From contig CAYONM010000078.1 in assembly GCA_964405325.1 (NCBI GenBank), positions 1 to 14,535 of the forward strand: a stretch of 14,535 bases of DNA, read 5' to 3'. Within the stretch, counting starts at the first letter, position 1, and every line of letters starts with the position of its first letter. Position numbers and translations under genes: made by a program. The DNA is from CAYONM01 sp964405325 (GTDB lineage Bacteria; Planctomycetota; UBA11346). Below, in pieces: positions 14,485-14,535 of this stretch. A model generated the notes under the pieces. That model worked only from the letters and a program-made list of their open reading frames with translations, ran no database searches and was not told the DNA's origin.

Positions 14485-14535
14485 GGGTGCGGAAAGAAAT
14501 AAACGTTACAGATCGCGCAGAGATTTTGTCGATCC

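Noticed and set aside
14485..14535. Last 51 bases after queE
   Set aside because: No hairpin, promoter or coding start could be supported in this short stretch.

Overview
The window is GC-rich chromosomal DNA, probably from a gammaproteobacterium or a close relative. This placement is inferred from gene content: an MltA-type lipoprotein transglycosylase, a QueE with the wide CX14CX2C cluster motif, a glutamine-dependent NAD+ synthetase and a ChbR-like AraC regulator. No rRNA, tRNA or CRISPR array was seen, so the genus cannot be named.

Layout. Positions 1 to about 2150 are a scrap zone. It holds a piece of a sigma-54 activator AAA+ domain, a piece of a TolC-type outer-membrane efflux protein, an IS4-like transposase with a broken frame and no 3' end, and a lower-GC open frame on the minus strand with no clear start. 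Positions 2165-5385 carry an intact glycyl radical enzyme (minus strand) divergent from a ChbR-like AraC regulator (plus strand). A complete NAD+ synthetase follows at 5483-7093. A second AraC regulator (7109-7945, minus) is divergent from a GH2 beta-mannosidase (8039-10531, plus). A 266-base gap holds a good intrinsic terminator and a possible structured RNA. Next is an unusual membrane protein (minus) made of an FHA domain, a (PPAPEA)7 repeat, a long charged linker and an RDD-type membrane domain. It is divergent from mltA (12682-13848), and queE begins directly after the mltA stop codon.

How the parts fit. Two regulator-enzyme pairs (AraC/glycyl radical enzyme and AraC/beta-mannosidase) flank nadE, which suggests a small accessory block for use of sugars or their breakdown products, partly under low oxygen. 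The glycyl radical enzyme is the most interesting gene. Its catalytic Cys-X-Glu motif reads GCGE rather than the common GCVE, its substrate is not recognisable, and no activating enzyme is encoded nearby; the only radical SAM protein here is QueE. The FHA-RDD protein next to a murein hydrolase looks like a phosphothreonine-reading envelope protein of unknown role. The 1-2150 mosaic could be a decayed insertion hot spot or, less likely, partly a cloning or assembly chimera.
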